DNA of 64,000 nucleotides from Acidiferrum sp963764675 (lineage in GTDB: Bacteria > Acidobacteriota > Terriglobia > Acidiferrales > UBA7541): positions 620,001 to 684,000 of the forward strand of contig CAVXTQ010000011.1 of the NCBI GenBank assembly GCA_963764675.1. Direction: 5' to 3'. The first letter of the stretch is position 1. Each line of letters begins with the position of its first letter. Below are positions 32,910 through 42,329 of the stretch, piece after piece. The notes beneath the pieces were generated by a model. It ran no database searches. It had not been told where the DNA came from and saw nothing but the letters and a program-made list of their open reading frames with translations. Both the position numbers and the translations under genes were made by a program.

Positions 32910-34292
32910 CTAGTGCCCCGCTGAACTCACCGCCGCGGCACCGCGCTCTTTCTGCGCCTTCGCCAATCCCGGCGCGACCTCATCGAACACCGCCAAGTGC
33001 TTATCGATGTCCGCCTCGGTATGCTGAACGGAGATGGTCCACTGTTCATCCCACCAATACGGTTGCGCCAGGACTCCGCGATTGACCATGCCGAACCAAT
33101 ACTGGCGCCATAGATCGACGTCGACGGTGGTCCAGTCGCGATAATTTCGGATCTCCTTGGGATAAAGCATCAACGCGCCGTTTACCCCTGCGCTCGCGAT
33201 ATAGGCCTGCAGGCCCACCTTGGACACGATCTTGCGATATCCCTCGGTAAGCTGCTTGCTGAGCTTGTCGACATGCAGATAGTTCTCCCGCGTCAGCACT
33301 TCGCGGAACGTCGCCAAGCCCGCGGCCATGGACACACGGTTCGTGTTGTACGTGCCGCCGTGGAAAACCTTATGCTGCGAGATCAGATCCATCACCGCCC
33401 GGCTCGCTCCAAACGCACCCAGCGGCAAGCCGCCTCCGATGGATTTCGCCAAACAGATCATGTCAGGCTTCACGCCAAAGTATTCGCTGGCGCCACCCCA
33501 CGCGAGCTTCGCCCCGGTCTTCACCTCATCGAATATCAGCAGCGCGCCGTTCTTCGTTGCCATGTCCCGCAAGCCCTGAAGAAAGCCGGGCTGTGGCATG
33601 CAGAGCCCTACGTTCATCAGGATCGGTTCCAGGATGATGGCCGCGATCTGCCCCGGATTCTCTCGGAAGCGGCGCTCGACGCTGCCCAAATTGTTGAAGC
33701 TGGCCACCACCACGTTGGCCAGCGCAGACTTCGGCACGCCGCCGCCTCCCGGCACCGAGTTGGGCGCATCGGGATCGCCATATTCCTCAGCCTTGGGCTT
33801 GACGCTTACGAGCGCCGTGTCGTGCAGTCCGTGGTAGGAGCCCTCGAACTTTACAATCTTGTCGCGGCCGGTGGCTGCCCGCGCAATGCGGCAAGCATGC
33901 ATCGTGACTTCGGTTCCACTCGACCCGAAACGCACCATGTCCACGGGATACCGTTTGCAGATTTCCTCGGCCAACTCCCATTCCTGGTCGTGCGGCATCC
34001 CGAAGGTCGTTCCTTCGTGCAGTTTCTGCTCGACGGCCTTCACCACCGCCGGATGACAATGCCCGGCCATCAATGCGCCAAAACATAGGTTGTGATCGAT
34101 GTATTCGTTGCCGTCGACGTCGTGGATCCGGCTGCCTTTCCCGTCTTTCACGAAGATTGGATAGGGTTCATAGTGACGATAGTTGCTTGCTACTCCCAGC
34201 GGTATTCGTTGCAATGCTCGCTTGTGCGCCTCGGCAGACTTCGGCGTGCGCTTCTGGTAGTTGGCGATTTCCTTTTGCAGTGCTTCGTGCAT
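32910..34292 (-). CDS. Class III aminotransferase, glutamate-1-semialdehyde-aminomutase-like
   Basis: This 460-aa PLP enzyme has IPLGVASNYRHYEPYPIFVKDGKGSRIHDVDG, FGSSGTEVTMHACRIARAATGR, FEGSYHGLHDT, LLIFDEVKTG and LAKSIGGGLPLGAFGAS with the PLP Lys. The GSSGTE and GSYHG blocks place it near HemL-type proteins, but the N-terminus and long C-terminus match the catabolic aspartate-aminotransferase-family group. The operon suggests transamination of a polyamine-derived amine or amino acid. It is the first gene of the catabolic set after the TonB receptor. Real HemL function is unlikely from context. Confidence 0.82.
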   Translation of the reverse strand: MHEALQKEIANYQKRTPKSAEAHKRALQRIPLGVASNYRHYEPYPIFVKDGKGSRIHDVDGNEYIDHNLCFGALMAGHCHPAVVKAVEQKLHEGTTFGMPHDQEWELAEEICKRYPVDMVRFGSSGTEVTMHACRIARAATGRDKIVKFEGSYHGLHDTALVSVKPKAEEYGDPDAPNSVPGGGGVPKSALANVVVASFNNLGSVERRFRENPGQIAAIILEPILMNVGLCMPQPGFLQGLRDMATKNGALLIFDEVKTGAKLAWGGASEYFGVKPDMICLAKSIGGGLPLGAFGASRAVMDLISQHKVFHGGTYNTNRVSMAAGLATFREVLTRENYLHVDKLSKQLTEGYRKIVSKVGLQAYIASAGVNGALMLYPKEIRNYRDWTTVDVDLWRQYWFGMVNRGVLAQPYWWDEQWTISVQHTEADIDKHLAVFDEVAPGLAKAQKERGAAAVSSAGH

Positions 34293-34361
34293 TTGGGTAC
34301 TCCGTGCTTGCAGGTCTGTTCCCTGCGGTCAGTATCGGGCTCGAACTATGTATTGCAGGCG

Positions 34362-34393
34362 CGAAGGCGCGGCCCTCGCGAGCCGCGCCTTCG
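34362..34393 (-). terminator. Hairpin downstream of the TonB receptor
   Basis: CGAAGGCGCGGC (34362-34373) and GCCGCGCCTTCG (34382-34393) form a perfect 12-bp stem with an 8-nt loop. It lies 30 nt after the receptor's stop and 70 nt before the aminotransferase start. There is no T run; it could attenuate or stabilise rather than fully terminate. Confidence 0.5.
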
Positions 34394-34422
34394 GAATGGT
34401 TTCTTAGCTATTCCAGTCCGCG

Positions 34423-37400
34423 CTAGAAGCGGAACTTCAGCGAGAATTGGACCAGCCGCGGATCGTGGACGTGCTGCACTTGTCCGAAGGTGCTTCCCGT
34501 ATTCGACACGTCGCCGTCCACGCTGTAGAACTGCGCGTGATTCCACACGTTGAAAATGTCTCCGCGGAATTCCATCTGCCATCTCTCGCCGAAGTGGGTT
34601 TGTTTGTTAAAGCTCATGTCCCAGTTGTTGATGCCCGGTCCGCAGCAGATGGTCCGCGGCGCATTGCCAATCGTGCCAGGCGCCACGGTTGCATTGGTGA
34701 ACAGATTTGGATTAAACACGAATCCGTTGTTCTGGCGAATGTTCTGTGTGTGGAACGGCGCTGTCAGATTTGGCTCACCCGGAAACTCGAAAAGGTCGGT
34801 TGAGTCCAACTCTTCGACATCATCTTGGGACGTGATCCGGATCGGGAAACCACTCTGGAAAGAGACAATACCAGAGAGCTCCCAGCCATCCAACAGCTTG
34901 CCCTTAAATCCGTCGTACTTCGGCAGCGGCAGGTCCCACACATAGTTGAACACGAAGCGATGGCGCGCATCGTAGTCCGACAGTCCATACGTTGCGTTGA
35001 AGTTGAGCGGGTTGAGCGCGCTCTCAAAACTCGAAGCATTGTCCATCGTCTTGCTAAACGTGTAGGAAGCCTGGAATTGCAAACCTTTGGTGAAGTTTTT
35101 CTGGAACAGCACCTGCAACGAGTTGTAGTTCGATCGGGCGACCGTGTTTTCCGTGAAGATGCCGGAAAACACCGGTGTACCGTCAGACGGACAGCCCGCC
35201 CCAGTCAATGGCGCGCAAAGCGGCGAAGAATATTGGCGTAAGCCAACTAGAGTAATCGGATTCGCCAGCGTACCCGCGGGAACGGTCAGCCCACCGCTTC
35301 CCGCGTTGTAGGGCAAGGTAAACCCTCCCGCGGGAATCACGGTACCGGCCGGAATCGTATACGCGGAATCTTCTCCGAAAGGCCCGCAGGTACCTGCCCC
35401 AAGAATGGTGTTCAACTGGTTGCAAGTCGTAGGATTTCCGGGATTAATTTCATAGCTCGCCAGCAGCCGATGCCCTTGCGATCCCACATACCCGATTTGA
35501 AACAGAATATCTCCGGGCAGCTGCCGCTTGATCGTCAGGTTGTATTGGTCGGAATACTGTAGCCGCAGGTTGGCTGGAAATTGTCCGAAGAAGGTCATCG
35601 GCCGGAACTGCGACCAATCGACGGAGGAGCCCCGCGGGGGATTCAGGATGCCAGTGAACGGATTAGGGAATATGTCGCCGCTTTGGTCGAGGTACGGCGT
35701 CTGCAAGAGCGGGCTCGAGATGAAATTGCTCCCGCCAAATGGAGGCTCAGCGCTGAACTGTTCCAGCACGAGTTGCTCGATTGGGTTGTAGAAAATCCCG
35801 AAGCCCATGCTGATGCTGGTCTTGCTCGGACCGCCGGTTAACTTCCCAAGGACACCTTCCTTCCAATCGGGGCTCCAGTTCAGGCCCAGTCGGGGAGCGA
35901 AACCCTTGTAATAAGTGTTCGTCAAGGCATTCGGCACGTTCTTGTCCCCAGGAAAGACTAGGCCTACTGGTGTCACGCCCGCGGTGTTGCAATCGGTCAC
36001 GCTGCCCGCAACGTAGAGGGGGCTGGTCGTTGGCAGCGTGCAGGGATAGATCGTTGACACTTGGCCTGGCCGGAATGTTTGCACTTTCTTGCCGATATCG
36101 GTGAGCGGTGTATTCATCTCCCACCGCAACCCGTAGTTGAGTGTCACATTGGGTTTGATCTTCCAGCTGTCTTGCGCAAACAAATACAATGACGTACTGC
36201 GCACCAACTCATGTTGCGCCGAGCCCTGGAAGAAGCTATTCGCTAGCCCCAACAGGTAGTCGGGATAGGCATCCGAGAAACCCAGGTCATTGCCGACGGG
36301 AGACGAAGTCGACGAGAGGAATTGCATGTCGCCATTGACGTCAAAATACAGGAGCTGATCGAATTTTTGGTAGCGCAGGTCGCCGCCGAACTTCAGGCTG
36401 TGGTTGCCGATGATCTTGCTGTAATTGTCGCTGAACTGGAACGTGTTGCCGATTTGCGGCAGTTGGCCGTTAAAATTGTTTCCGATTGTAAAGCCGCCGC
36501 CCACGTCAATGAACGGAACTCCTTCTTTGGTTGGGCCCAATCCCGAATGCAGGCCGTAATCCGGATTGGTGCCCAGGGGGGTTCCACTGTCGGTAACGAG
36601 GGCTGTATCAGACGTTCCTGTGAAACAGAAAGTAGAAGCTCCGCTGCCACAAGAGCTCTGGATCGCACCGACACGCGTCGGCGTATCAAACTTGAGCTGG
36701 CCCTCACGGAAATAGCTAAAGCGCGCTTCATTCACCGCAGTCGCGCCGATCGTCGACGTATGCGTCACGTTAATCTGCTGCGTGCGCGTCGCATAGACCC
36801 CGGGAAAATTGCCGGTCGTGGCGCCCGACGCCTGGAACTTCGCAAACGGGTCCAGGGCATTGTCATCGTCAAAGTAGTAGTAGATCGCTGTCTTCTGGTT
36901 GTTGTTGAACGAATGATCGACGCGGATCTGGAATTGGTCGCCACGATCTGTCTTGTTCGGAGTCACCTGAACGCCGCCGGTCCCTCCGGCGCCCGGTACG
37001 TACTGCAGCAGGCTCACCGCCACGGGATCGAAACACTGCGTCGGAATCTGGAAGTTGGGGAAAATCGTGCTGTAGGGCTGCGGCGCTCCGCCGTTTACCA
37101 CCGAAGTCAGCGCAGCGTTCGCTGGCGCACTCAGATTGGCGCCGCAGCGGCTCTGCAGAATGTTGGCGACCGTCGCGTCCGTCAGAGATCCCGCGAAACC
37201 CGGAAGACCGTTGGGAGCTACAACACCATTGGCATTTCCCGGCCCCGAAAAATCTCCGTTGTTCAGTTCGGCCGCCGTCGGAACGCTAATCGGCTGAGAA
37301 ACGACGCCCTGAACGATCCGGCGCCCTTCATACGACCCGAAAAAGAAAGTCTTATCCTTCTTGATCGGCCCGCCAAACGTTCCGCCGAACTGGTTTTGCC

Positions 37401-38277
37401 GGAATTCCGGCTTTGGCGCCGAAAAAAATGTAAAGGGATGCGCATTCAGCACGTCGTTCCGGAAGAACTCGTAGAAGCTGCCGTGAAACTCGTTGGTGCC
37501 GGACTTCGTCACCACGTTGACGACCGCGCCGGAGTTTCGCCCGTACTCCGCGTCAAACGAATTGGTGATCACGCGAAACTCTTCGATGCTGTCCGGAGAA
37601 GGCTCAATGGCAGGCAGGTTGGCGAACAGGTCGTTTCCATCGCCGCCGTTCACGGAATAGTTGTTGGCGCGGCCACGGCCGCCATTCACCGTTACGACGC
37701 CGGCTTTGTCCGAGCCGTAAAACGTGTCATTGCCGAGCTGTGATTGCACCCCCGGCTGCAACTGCAACAATTGATAGACGTCGCGCTGGTTCAGGGGTAG
37801 TTGGGTCGAGGCGCGCTCGTTGACTACAGCGCCGAGCTGCGTCGAGCTCGTATCCACCACGGGCGGCTGTCCTGTCACTTCTACGGTTTCCGCGGACGTG
37901 CCCAGTTGCAGCGCGATGTCCACGCTGATGGCCTCATTCAAGTCCAGGCCAATGCCCTTGCGGACGTATTTCTTGAATCCTTGCTGGGTCACGTCGATCT
38001 CATAGCTCCCCACCGGCACTTCGATGAACAGATACTCGCCGTTGGCGCCCGTATCCACATCGCGGGCGAGGTTGGTCGCTTCATTGATCAGCGTCACCTT
38101 GGCGGCCACGATCGCGGCGCCGCTCGGATCGCTAACCGTTCCGCGAATGCGGCCGCCGGTGCTCTGCGCGCCGGCGAACGGCGCAGCAACCAGCAATGCA
38201 AGAGCGACGATCGCCAAGGGATAGACACGTAGCCCGGAGAACCATAGGCTCTGCCAACGCGAACCATCTACTTTCAT
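34423..38277 (-). CDS. Oar-like TonB-dependent receptor with carboxypeptidase-regulatory-like domain
   Basis: This 1284-aa outer-membrane protein starts with a signal peptide (YPLAIVALALLVAAPFAGAQ), then a CarboxypepD_reg-like domain (GRIRGTVSDPSGAAIVAAKV to GSYEIDVTQQGFKKY), a plug domain (DVYQLLQLQPGVQ; YSVNGGDGNDLFANLP; EYGRNSGAVVNVVTKSGTNEFHG) and a barrel ending in VQFSLKFRF with the terminal Phe needed for outer-membrane assembly. ATG 38277 follows GGGGTGAGGTC. Such receptors are strongly expanded in Acidobacteria. It lies between the polyamine regulator and the GABA genes, and the divergent arrangement suggests uptake of an oligomeric or conjugated amine; that substrate is inference. 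Confidence 0.93.
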   Translation of the reverse strand: MKVDGSRWQSLWFSGLRVYPLAIVALALLVAAPFAGAQSTGGRIRGTVSDPSGAAIVAAKVTLINEATNLARDVDTGANGEYLFIEVPVGSYEIDVTQQGFKKYVRKGIGLDLNEAISVDIALQLGTSAETVEVTGQPPVVDTSSTQLGAVVNERASTQLPLNQRDVYQLLQLQPGVQSQLGNDTFYGSDKAGVVTVNGGRGRANNYSVNGGDGNDLFANLPAIEPSPDSIEEFRVITNSFDAEYGRNSGAVVNVVTKSGTNEFHGSFYEFFRNDVLNAHPFTFFSAPKPEFRQNQFGGTFGGPIKKDKTFFFGSYEGRRIVQGVVSQPISVPTAAELNNGDFSGPGNANGVVAPNGLPGFAGSLTDATVANILQSRCGANLSAPANAALTSVVNGGAPQPYSTIFPNFQIPTQCFDPVAVSLLQYVPGAGGTGGVQVTPNKTDRGDQFQIRVDHSFNNNQKTAIYYYFDDDNALDPFAKFQASGATTGNFPGVYATRTQQINVTHTSTIGATAVNEARFSYFREGQLKFDTPTRVGAIQSSCGSGASTFCFTGTSDTALVTDSGTPLGTNPDYGLHSGLGPTKEGVPFIDVGGGFTIGNNFNGQLPQIGNTFQFSDNYSKIIGNHSLKFGGDLRYQKFDQLLYFDVNGDMQFLSSTSSPVGNDLGFSDAYPDYLLGLANSFFQGSAQHELVRSTSLYLFAQDSWKIKPNVTLNYGLRWEMNTPLTDIGKKVQTFRPGQVSTIYPCTLPTTSPLYVAGSVTDCNTAGVTPVGLVFPGDKNVPNALTNTYYKGFAPRLGLNWSPDWKEGVLGKLTGGPSKTSISMGFGIFYNPIEQLVLEQFSAEPPFGGSNFISSPLLQTPYLDQSGDIFPNPFTGILNPPRGSSVDWSQFRPMTFFGQFPANLRLQYSDQYNLTIKRQLPGDILFQIGYVGSQGHRLLASYEINPGNPTTCNQLNTILGAGTCGPFGEDSAYTIPAGTVIPAGGFTLPYNAGSGGLTVPAGTLANPITLVGLRQYSSPLCAPLTGAGCPSDGTPVFSGIFTENTVARSNYNSLQVLFQKNFTKGLQFQASYTFSKTMDNASSFESALNPLNFNATYGLSDYDARHRFVFNYVWDLPLPKYDGFKGKLLDGWELSGIVSFQSGFPIRITSQDDVEELDSTDLFEFPGEPNLTAPFHTQNIRQNNGFVFNPNLFTNATVAPGTIGNAPRTICCGPGINNWDMSFNKQTHFGERWQMEFRGDIFNVWNHAQFYSVDGDVSNTGSTFGQVQHVHDPRLVQFSLKFRF

Positions 38278-38327
38278 GACCTCACCCCTCATTGAGAAAT
38301 ACCGGCCGTCGCTGTGAATCTTCGAGG

Positions 38328-38357
38328 TTGCTTGATCCCCTGTAACCTTACTATAAT
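38328..38357 (+). promoter_or_regulatory. Candidate promoter for the MerR-XRE-cupin regulator
   Basis: TTGCTT (38328-38333) and TATAAT (38352-38357) are spaced by 18 bp in the divergent intergenic region between the receptor and the regulator. The transcript would start near 38364, upstream of both possible start codons (GTG 38386, ATG 38440). Confidence 0.4.
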
Positions 38358-38439
38358 CCCGCAAACTTAGAGAAAGCCAGGACCCGTGTCAAGCGGAAAG
38401 AATTTATTCAACAGATCGCGAATCGTACTCCAAGGAGGC

Positions 38440-39216
38440 ATGCTGCGCATCAGCCAAGTCGCGCGGCGTGTTGGCATTTCCTCCTCGGCGTTGCGCTCCT
38501 GGGAGGCTCTTGGACTCGTCGCTCCTAAGCGCACAGAGAGCCGCTACCGCCTCTACACCGAAGCCGATGTGCGGCTCCTGCAGCGCGCACTTTTTCTTCG
38601 GCGCGCGCGCGGCCTGAATCCCGCTGCCATCGTTCACGTTTTGAAGCGCCAAGGCATTGTGTCCGCGCCGTCGGAAACCGCTGCGCAGCCGGGACAGCGC
38701 TTTCGCCGTTTGCGCACCCGGCGCGGACTCTCGCTGGCTCAAGTCGCGCGGGCCACTGGCGTTTCGATCGGTTTTCTCAGCGCGCTCGAGCGCGGCCAGA
38801 TGCGTTCTTCGGTTGCGACGCTTCGCCGCATCGCGCGTTTTTACCGTACGAATATTCTTTCGCTCTTTGAGGCTGCGGGAGAGAATCCCCGCCTCGTGCG
38901 TCCCAACCAGAGAAAGATTCTTGAGACCACTGCCGGCGTGCGCATGGAGTTGCTCGCCTGGGGTCAAACGGCAATGGAGCCGCACCTGTTTCGCGTTAAG
39001 CCCAATGGCGGAAGCGGCGAATCGTACGCGCACGAAGGCGAGGAATTTCTGCATATCCTTCGCGGCGAATTCGAGATTTGGCTCAGTAACAAAGAACACT
39101 ATAGGCTGAAGCCTGGCGACTCTTTGTACTTCGAAAGCTCGACGCCGCATCGCTGGAGAAATCCCGGCCGGACCGAGACGTGGCTGCTGTGGGTCAACAC
39201 GCCGCCGACATTTTAG
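38440..39216 (+). CDS. MerR-XRE-cupin fusion transcriptional regulator
   Basis: This 258-aa protein combines three modules. A MerR-type winged HTH (MLRISQVARRVGISSSALRSWEALGLV to LYTEADVRLLQRALFLR) is followed by an XRE HTH (RFRRLRTRRGLSLAQVARATGVSIGFLSALERGQ), then a Cupin_2 beta-barrel (EGEEFLHILRGEFEIWL; LKPGDSLYFESSTPHRW). XRE-cupin proteins such as PuuR control polyamine use, and the position between the receptor/GABA operon and the potDABC/oxidase operon fits that job. The extra MerR domain is unusual. ATG 38440 begins the MerR domain exactly, but AAGGAGG is only one base before it; GTG 38386 would add 18 residues. Confidence 0.85.
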   Translation: MLRISQVARRVGISSSALRSWEALGLVAPKRTESRYRLYTEADVRLLQRALFLRRARGLNPAAIVHVLKRQGIVSAPSETAAQPGQRFRRLRTRRGLSLAQVARATGVSIGFLSALERGQMRSSVATLRRIARFYRTNILSLFEAAGENPRLVRPNQRKILETTAGVRMELLAWGQTAMEPHLFRVKPNGGSGESYAHEGEEFLHILRGEFEIWLSNKEHYRLKPGDSLYFESSTPHRWRNPGRTETWLLWVNTPPTF

Positions 39217-39301
39217 CGTGCAGATTTTGGAAGGACGCGGAGCTGTTGCCGCCGCGATTCTTCCGGTCCACAAGCACGCCGAGTGAATGCAGGGGGGAAG
39301 A

Positions 39302-40363
39302 ATGAAACGACGCTCTTTACTCTTGGCGGCCCTCGCCCTAGCGATCGGCGGCGGCGCGTGCGGACAGAAGCAAGAATCCTTGAGCTTGCTGGTCTGGGAA
39401 GGCTACGCCGATCCCTCCTTCGTGCGCGCGTTCGAAGACGCGCATCATTGCAAAGTCGTCGCGTCCTACATGGGTTCCAGCGACGAGCTCGTCGCCAAAC
39501 TCCGCGGTGGCAGCGCCGCAAATTACGATGTAATTTCTCCGTCCAGCGACGTCGCGACATCCATCGTCCGCGCAGGACTGGCTGCGCCTCTCGATCTATC
39601 GAAAATTCCTTCCTACGATCAGCTTTCCTCTAAGCTCCGCGACTCACCGCTCGTCAAAGCCAACGGCCAGACATATGGCGTGCCGTTCGTGTGGGGGCCC
39701 AATCCGCTCCTTTACGACACCACCGCCTTCGCGCAGGCGCCCGACTCTTGGAGCATCCTCTGGGACCCCAAATTCAAGGGAAAACTTTCTCTCTGGGACG
39801 AACTCTCGAGCGTCTACATGGCCGCGCAGGTTCTCGGCTACGATAAGCCCGATCCCAGTCAAATCTACAATCTCAGCGACGCGCAGCTCGAAGCTGTAAA
39901 AAAGAAACTCATCGAGCTCAAACCCAACATCCGTAAGTATTGGTCAACGAGCGGCGAGCTAACCAACCTCTTTCAAAATCACGAAATCACCGCCGCCATG
40001 GGCTGGCCGTTGACGACCAACGAGCTCCGCAAGCTCAACTTTCCCATCGGCGAAACGATTCCCAAGGAGAACACCACGGGGTGGATCGATCATTTAATGA
40101 TCACCGCGGCCAGCGCGCATAAAGAACTCGCGCACACCTTTCTGGAGTACATGGTCGAGGCGGAAACGCAGAAGCTCATCGCCGACGTGACCCACTACAC
40201 GCCCGCGAATCCCTCGACCGCGCAATTTCTCACGCCCGACGAGGCAAAAGGTCTGCACTTGGACGATCCAGACGGCTACATGAAACGCATTTACTTCTGG
40301 CCGGACATCCCCTGCCGTCCGAAATACACCGAAATCTGGAACGAGGTGAAAAACGCGCAGTGA
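39302..40363 (+). CDS. potD: Polyamine-binding lipoprotein of an ABC importer
   Basis: This 353-aa periplasmic binding protein belongs to the spermidine/putrescine group. The N-terminus is a lipoprotein-like signal (RRSLLLAALALAIGGGAC) with a Cys at about position 17. LSLLVWEGYADPSFVRAFE and YDVISPSSDVATSIVRAGL match the PotD/PotF core, as do GVPFVWGPNPLLYDT and GWPLTTNELRKLNFPIGETIPKEN. ATG 39302 follows GGGGGGAAGA. The stop overlaps the start of the ATPase gene. Substrate class (polyamine) is from family and context; which polyamine is unknown. Confidence 0.87.
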   Translation: MKRRSLLLAALALAIGGGACGQKQESLSLLVWEGYADPSFVRAFEDAHHCKVVASYMGSSDELVAKLRGGSAANYDVISPSSDVATSIVRAGLAAPLDLSKIPSYDQLSSKLRDSPLVKANGQTYGVPFVWGPNPLLYDTTAFAQAPDSWSILWDPKFKGKLSLWDELSSVYMAAQVLGYDKPDPSQIYNLSDAQLEAVKKKLIELKPNIRKYWSTSGELTNLFQNHEITAAMGWPLTTNELRKLNFPIGETIPKENTTGWIDHLMITAASAHKELAHTFLEYMVEAETQKLIADVTHYTPANPSTAQFLTPDEAKGLHLDDPDGYMKRIYFWPDIPCRPKYTEIWNEVKNAQ

Positions 40364-41439
40364 CTTCGCCCGCTGCCATTTCGCCGCACAGCGCCGATAT
40401 CGCGGGTAAGACCCTGCTGGAAGTCCGCGCAGTCGCGAAACGCTTCGGTCCACGTGAGGTCCTCAAGAGCCTCTCGCTCGACATCGCCGCCGGCGAATTT
40501 CTCACCCTCCTCGGCGAGAGCGGCTCCGGCAAGACCACGCTACTACGCCTGATTGCCGGCTTCGAGCAGCCCACCGCTGGAGAAATCTGGATGACTGGCG
40601 AGCGCCTCGACACCTCGCCGGCGTATCGGCGCCGCGTCAACACCGTCTTCCAGCACTACGCGCTTTTTCCCCACCTCAGCGTTCGCGACAATGTCGCCTA
40701 CGGCCTCCGCGTAAAGAACACGCCAAAGCAGGAAATCGGCGGCCGCGTCGACGAATCCCTTCGCATGGTCAAAATGGTTGAATTCGCCGCAGCTTCACCT
40801 GCGAAGCTCAGCGGCGGCCAGCAACAACGCGTCGCCCTGGCGCGAGCCCTTATCAACCGCCCGCAGTTGTTGTTGCTCGACGAGCCGCTCTCGGCTCTCG
40901 ACGCCAACTTGCGCAAGCAAATGCAGAGCGAGCTGAAGGACCTTCAGCGCGAAATCGGAATCACCTTCCTCTTCGTTACCCACGATCAAGAAGAAGCCAT
41001 GGCGCTTTCCGACCGTATCGCCCTGCTCCGCAACGGCGCGCTCGAGCAAATTGCTCCGCCGCGCGAGATCTATGTCCATCCCGCCACGGCATACACCGCC
41101 CAGTTCATCGGACAGACCAATCTATTGCGCGGAGACGTCCGCGGCGGTGTCGCAACCAGTGGTGCGCTTTCCTGGCAGACTTCCGGCGCCGATGGGCCCG
41201 CGCTCTACTCGCTTCGCCCCGAAGCCATTCGGCTCGCCGCCGACGCGCCGTCTTCCGCCAATGCAGTCCGTTTCCGCGGCGCCATTCGCCAGCAGATTTA
41301 CGGCGGACCCAGCGAAATCCTCGAAATCGATTGCGCCGGCACCCCGGTGTTGCGCGCACGCATCCCCGCGCGCGGCCCGCTAAGCGGCGAACACGATTTC
41401 ATCTTTTCCGCCGCAGACGCAATTCGCGTAAAGGAGTAG
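40360..41439 (+). CDS. potA: Polyamine ABC transporter ATPase
   Basis: This 359-aa ATPase powers the importer. Walker A is GESGSGKTT (residues 52-60), the Q-loop is FQHYALFPHLS, the signature LSGGQQQ lies at about 150-156, Walker B is LLLLDEP (170-176), and the switch His is in FVTHDQEEAMALSDR. The C-terminal ~110 residues form the TOBE_2 domain found in PotA and related importers (QFIGQTNLLRG). It starts with GTG overlapping the potD stop (GTGA), so translation is coupled. Confidence 0.93.
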   Translation: MTSPAAISPHSADIAGKTLLEVRAVAKRFGPREVLKSLSLDIAAGEFLTLLGESGSGKTTLLRLIAGFEQPTAGEIWMTGERLDTSPAYRRRVNTVFQHYALFPHLSVRDNVAYGLRVKNTPKQEIGGRVDESLRMVKMVEFAAASPAKLSGGQQQRVALARALINRPQLLLLDEPLSALDANLRKQMQSELKDLQREIGITFLFVTHDQEEAMALSDRIALLRNGALEQIAPPREIYVHPATAYTAQFIGQTNLLRGDVRGGVATSGALSWQTSGADGPALYSLRPEAIRLAADAPSSANAVRFRGAIRQQIYGGPSEILEIDCAGTPVLRARIPARGPLSGEHDFIFSAADAIRVKE

Positions 41440-41483
41440 CAACAGCTGGGTTCACGGATCAAAAGGCACCAGTCACCGCCTCT

Positions 41484-42329
41484 ATGTACTCGCGAGCATA
41501 CAAAACGATCGTCGCCGCGCCGCCCCTGCTCTGGGTAGGTTTCTTCCTGCTTCTGCCGTGCGCATTGATGTTCGCCCACAGCTTCTGGATGGTGCGCGAC
41601 GGCTTCCTCGTCCACCAGTGGAACCTTCAGAACTACCACAAGCTCATTTCCAATCCTCTCTATGCCGAAGTCCTCTTTCGCACCATGCGCATCGCGGCCT
41701 CGGTCACGTTGTGTTCCGTCCTCCTCGGTTACCCGCTCGCCTACTTCGTCTCCTTCCACGCCGGCGGACGCAAAGAACTTCTCTACCAGCTCGTGATCGT
41801 TCCACTGTGGGTCAGCTATCTCGTGCGCGGCTACGCGTGGAAAACGATCCTCGGCAGTGAAGGCGTGCTAAACGGCTTCTTGCAATATTTCCACATCACG
41901 CATGAGCCCGTCAGCTTCCTGCTCTACAGCCCATTCGCTGTCGTGCTGATGCTGACGCACATCTACACGCCGTTCGTCTTCCTCCCCATTTTCGCCGCGC
42001 TCGAGCACATTCCGCGCCCGCTCGTCGAAGCTTCGCAAGATCTAGGCGCCAACCAGCGCGCCACATTCTTCAAAGTGATCCTCCCGTTGTCGATGCCGGG
42101 TTTGGTCGCCGGCGCCACCTTCGCCTTCGTCTTGTCCCTCGGCGACTTCCTCGCGCCCCTGCTAGTCGGTGGCCCGAGCGGCACGATGATCGCCAACATC
42201 GTCCAAACTCTGTTTGGCGCAGCCTACGAATGGCCCTTGGGAGCCGCGGTCTCCGTCGGCATCTTACTGATTACCGTGTCGCTGCTTTCCCTTACCGAGC
42301 GTGTCGAGAAGCGCTGGTCCTTCAAATGA
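41484..42329 (+). CDS. potB: Polyamine ABC transporter permease 1
   Basis: This 281-aa inner-membrane permease has six predicted membrane helices. The EAA loop is LVEASQDLGANQRATFFKVILPLSMPG, the contact site for the ATPase. The N-terminal segment (PPLLWVGFFLLLPCALMFAHSF) and TPFVFLPIFAALEHIPRPL match PotB. ATG 41484 is chosen because upstream codons overlap the potA end and lack membrane character; the gap to potA is 44 nt. The stop overlaps the potC start (ATGA). Confidence 0.9.
   Translation: MYSRAYKTIVAAPPLLWVGFFLLLPCALMFAHSFWMVRDGFLVHQWNLQNYHKLISNPLYAEVLFRTMRIAASVTLCSVLLGYPLAYFVSFHAGGRKELLYQLVIVPLWVSYLVRGYAWKTILGSEGVLNGFLQYFHITHEPVSFLLYSPFAVVLMLTHIYTPFVFLPIFAALEHIPRPLVEASQDLGANQRATFFKVILPLSMPGLVAGATFAFVLSLGDFLAPLLVGGPSGTMIANIVQTLFGAAYEWPLGAAVSVGILLITVSLLSLTERVEKRWSFK

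Noticed and set aside
36322..37743. Long plus-strand ORF (473 codons)
   Set aside because: It lies antisense inside the TonB receptor, whose own frame is clearly coding; a shadow of high-GC codon use.
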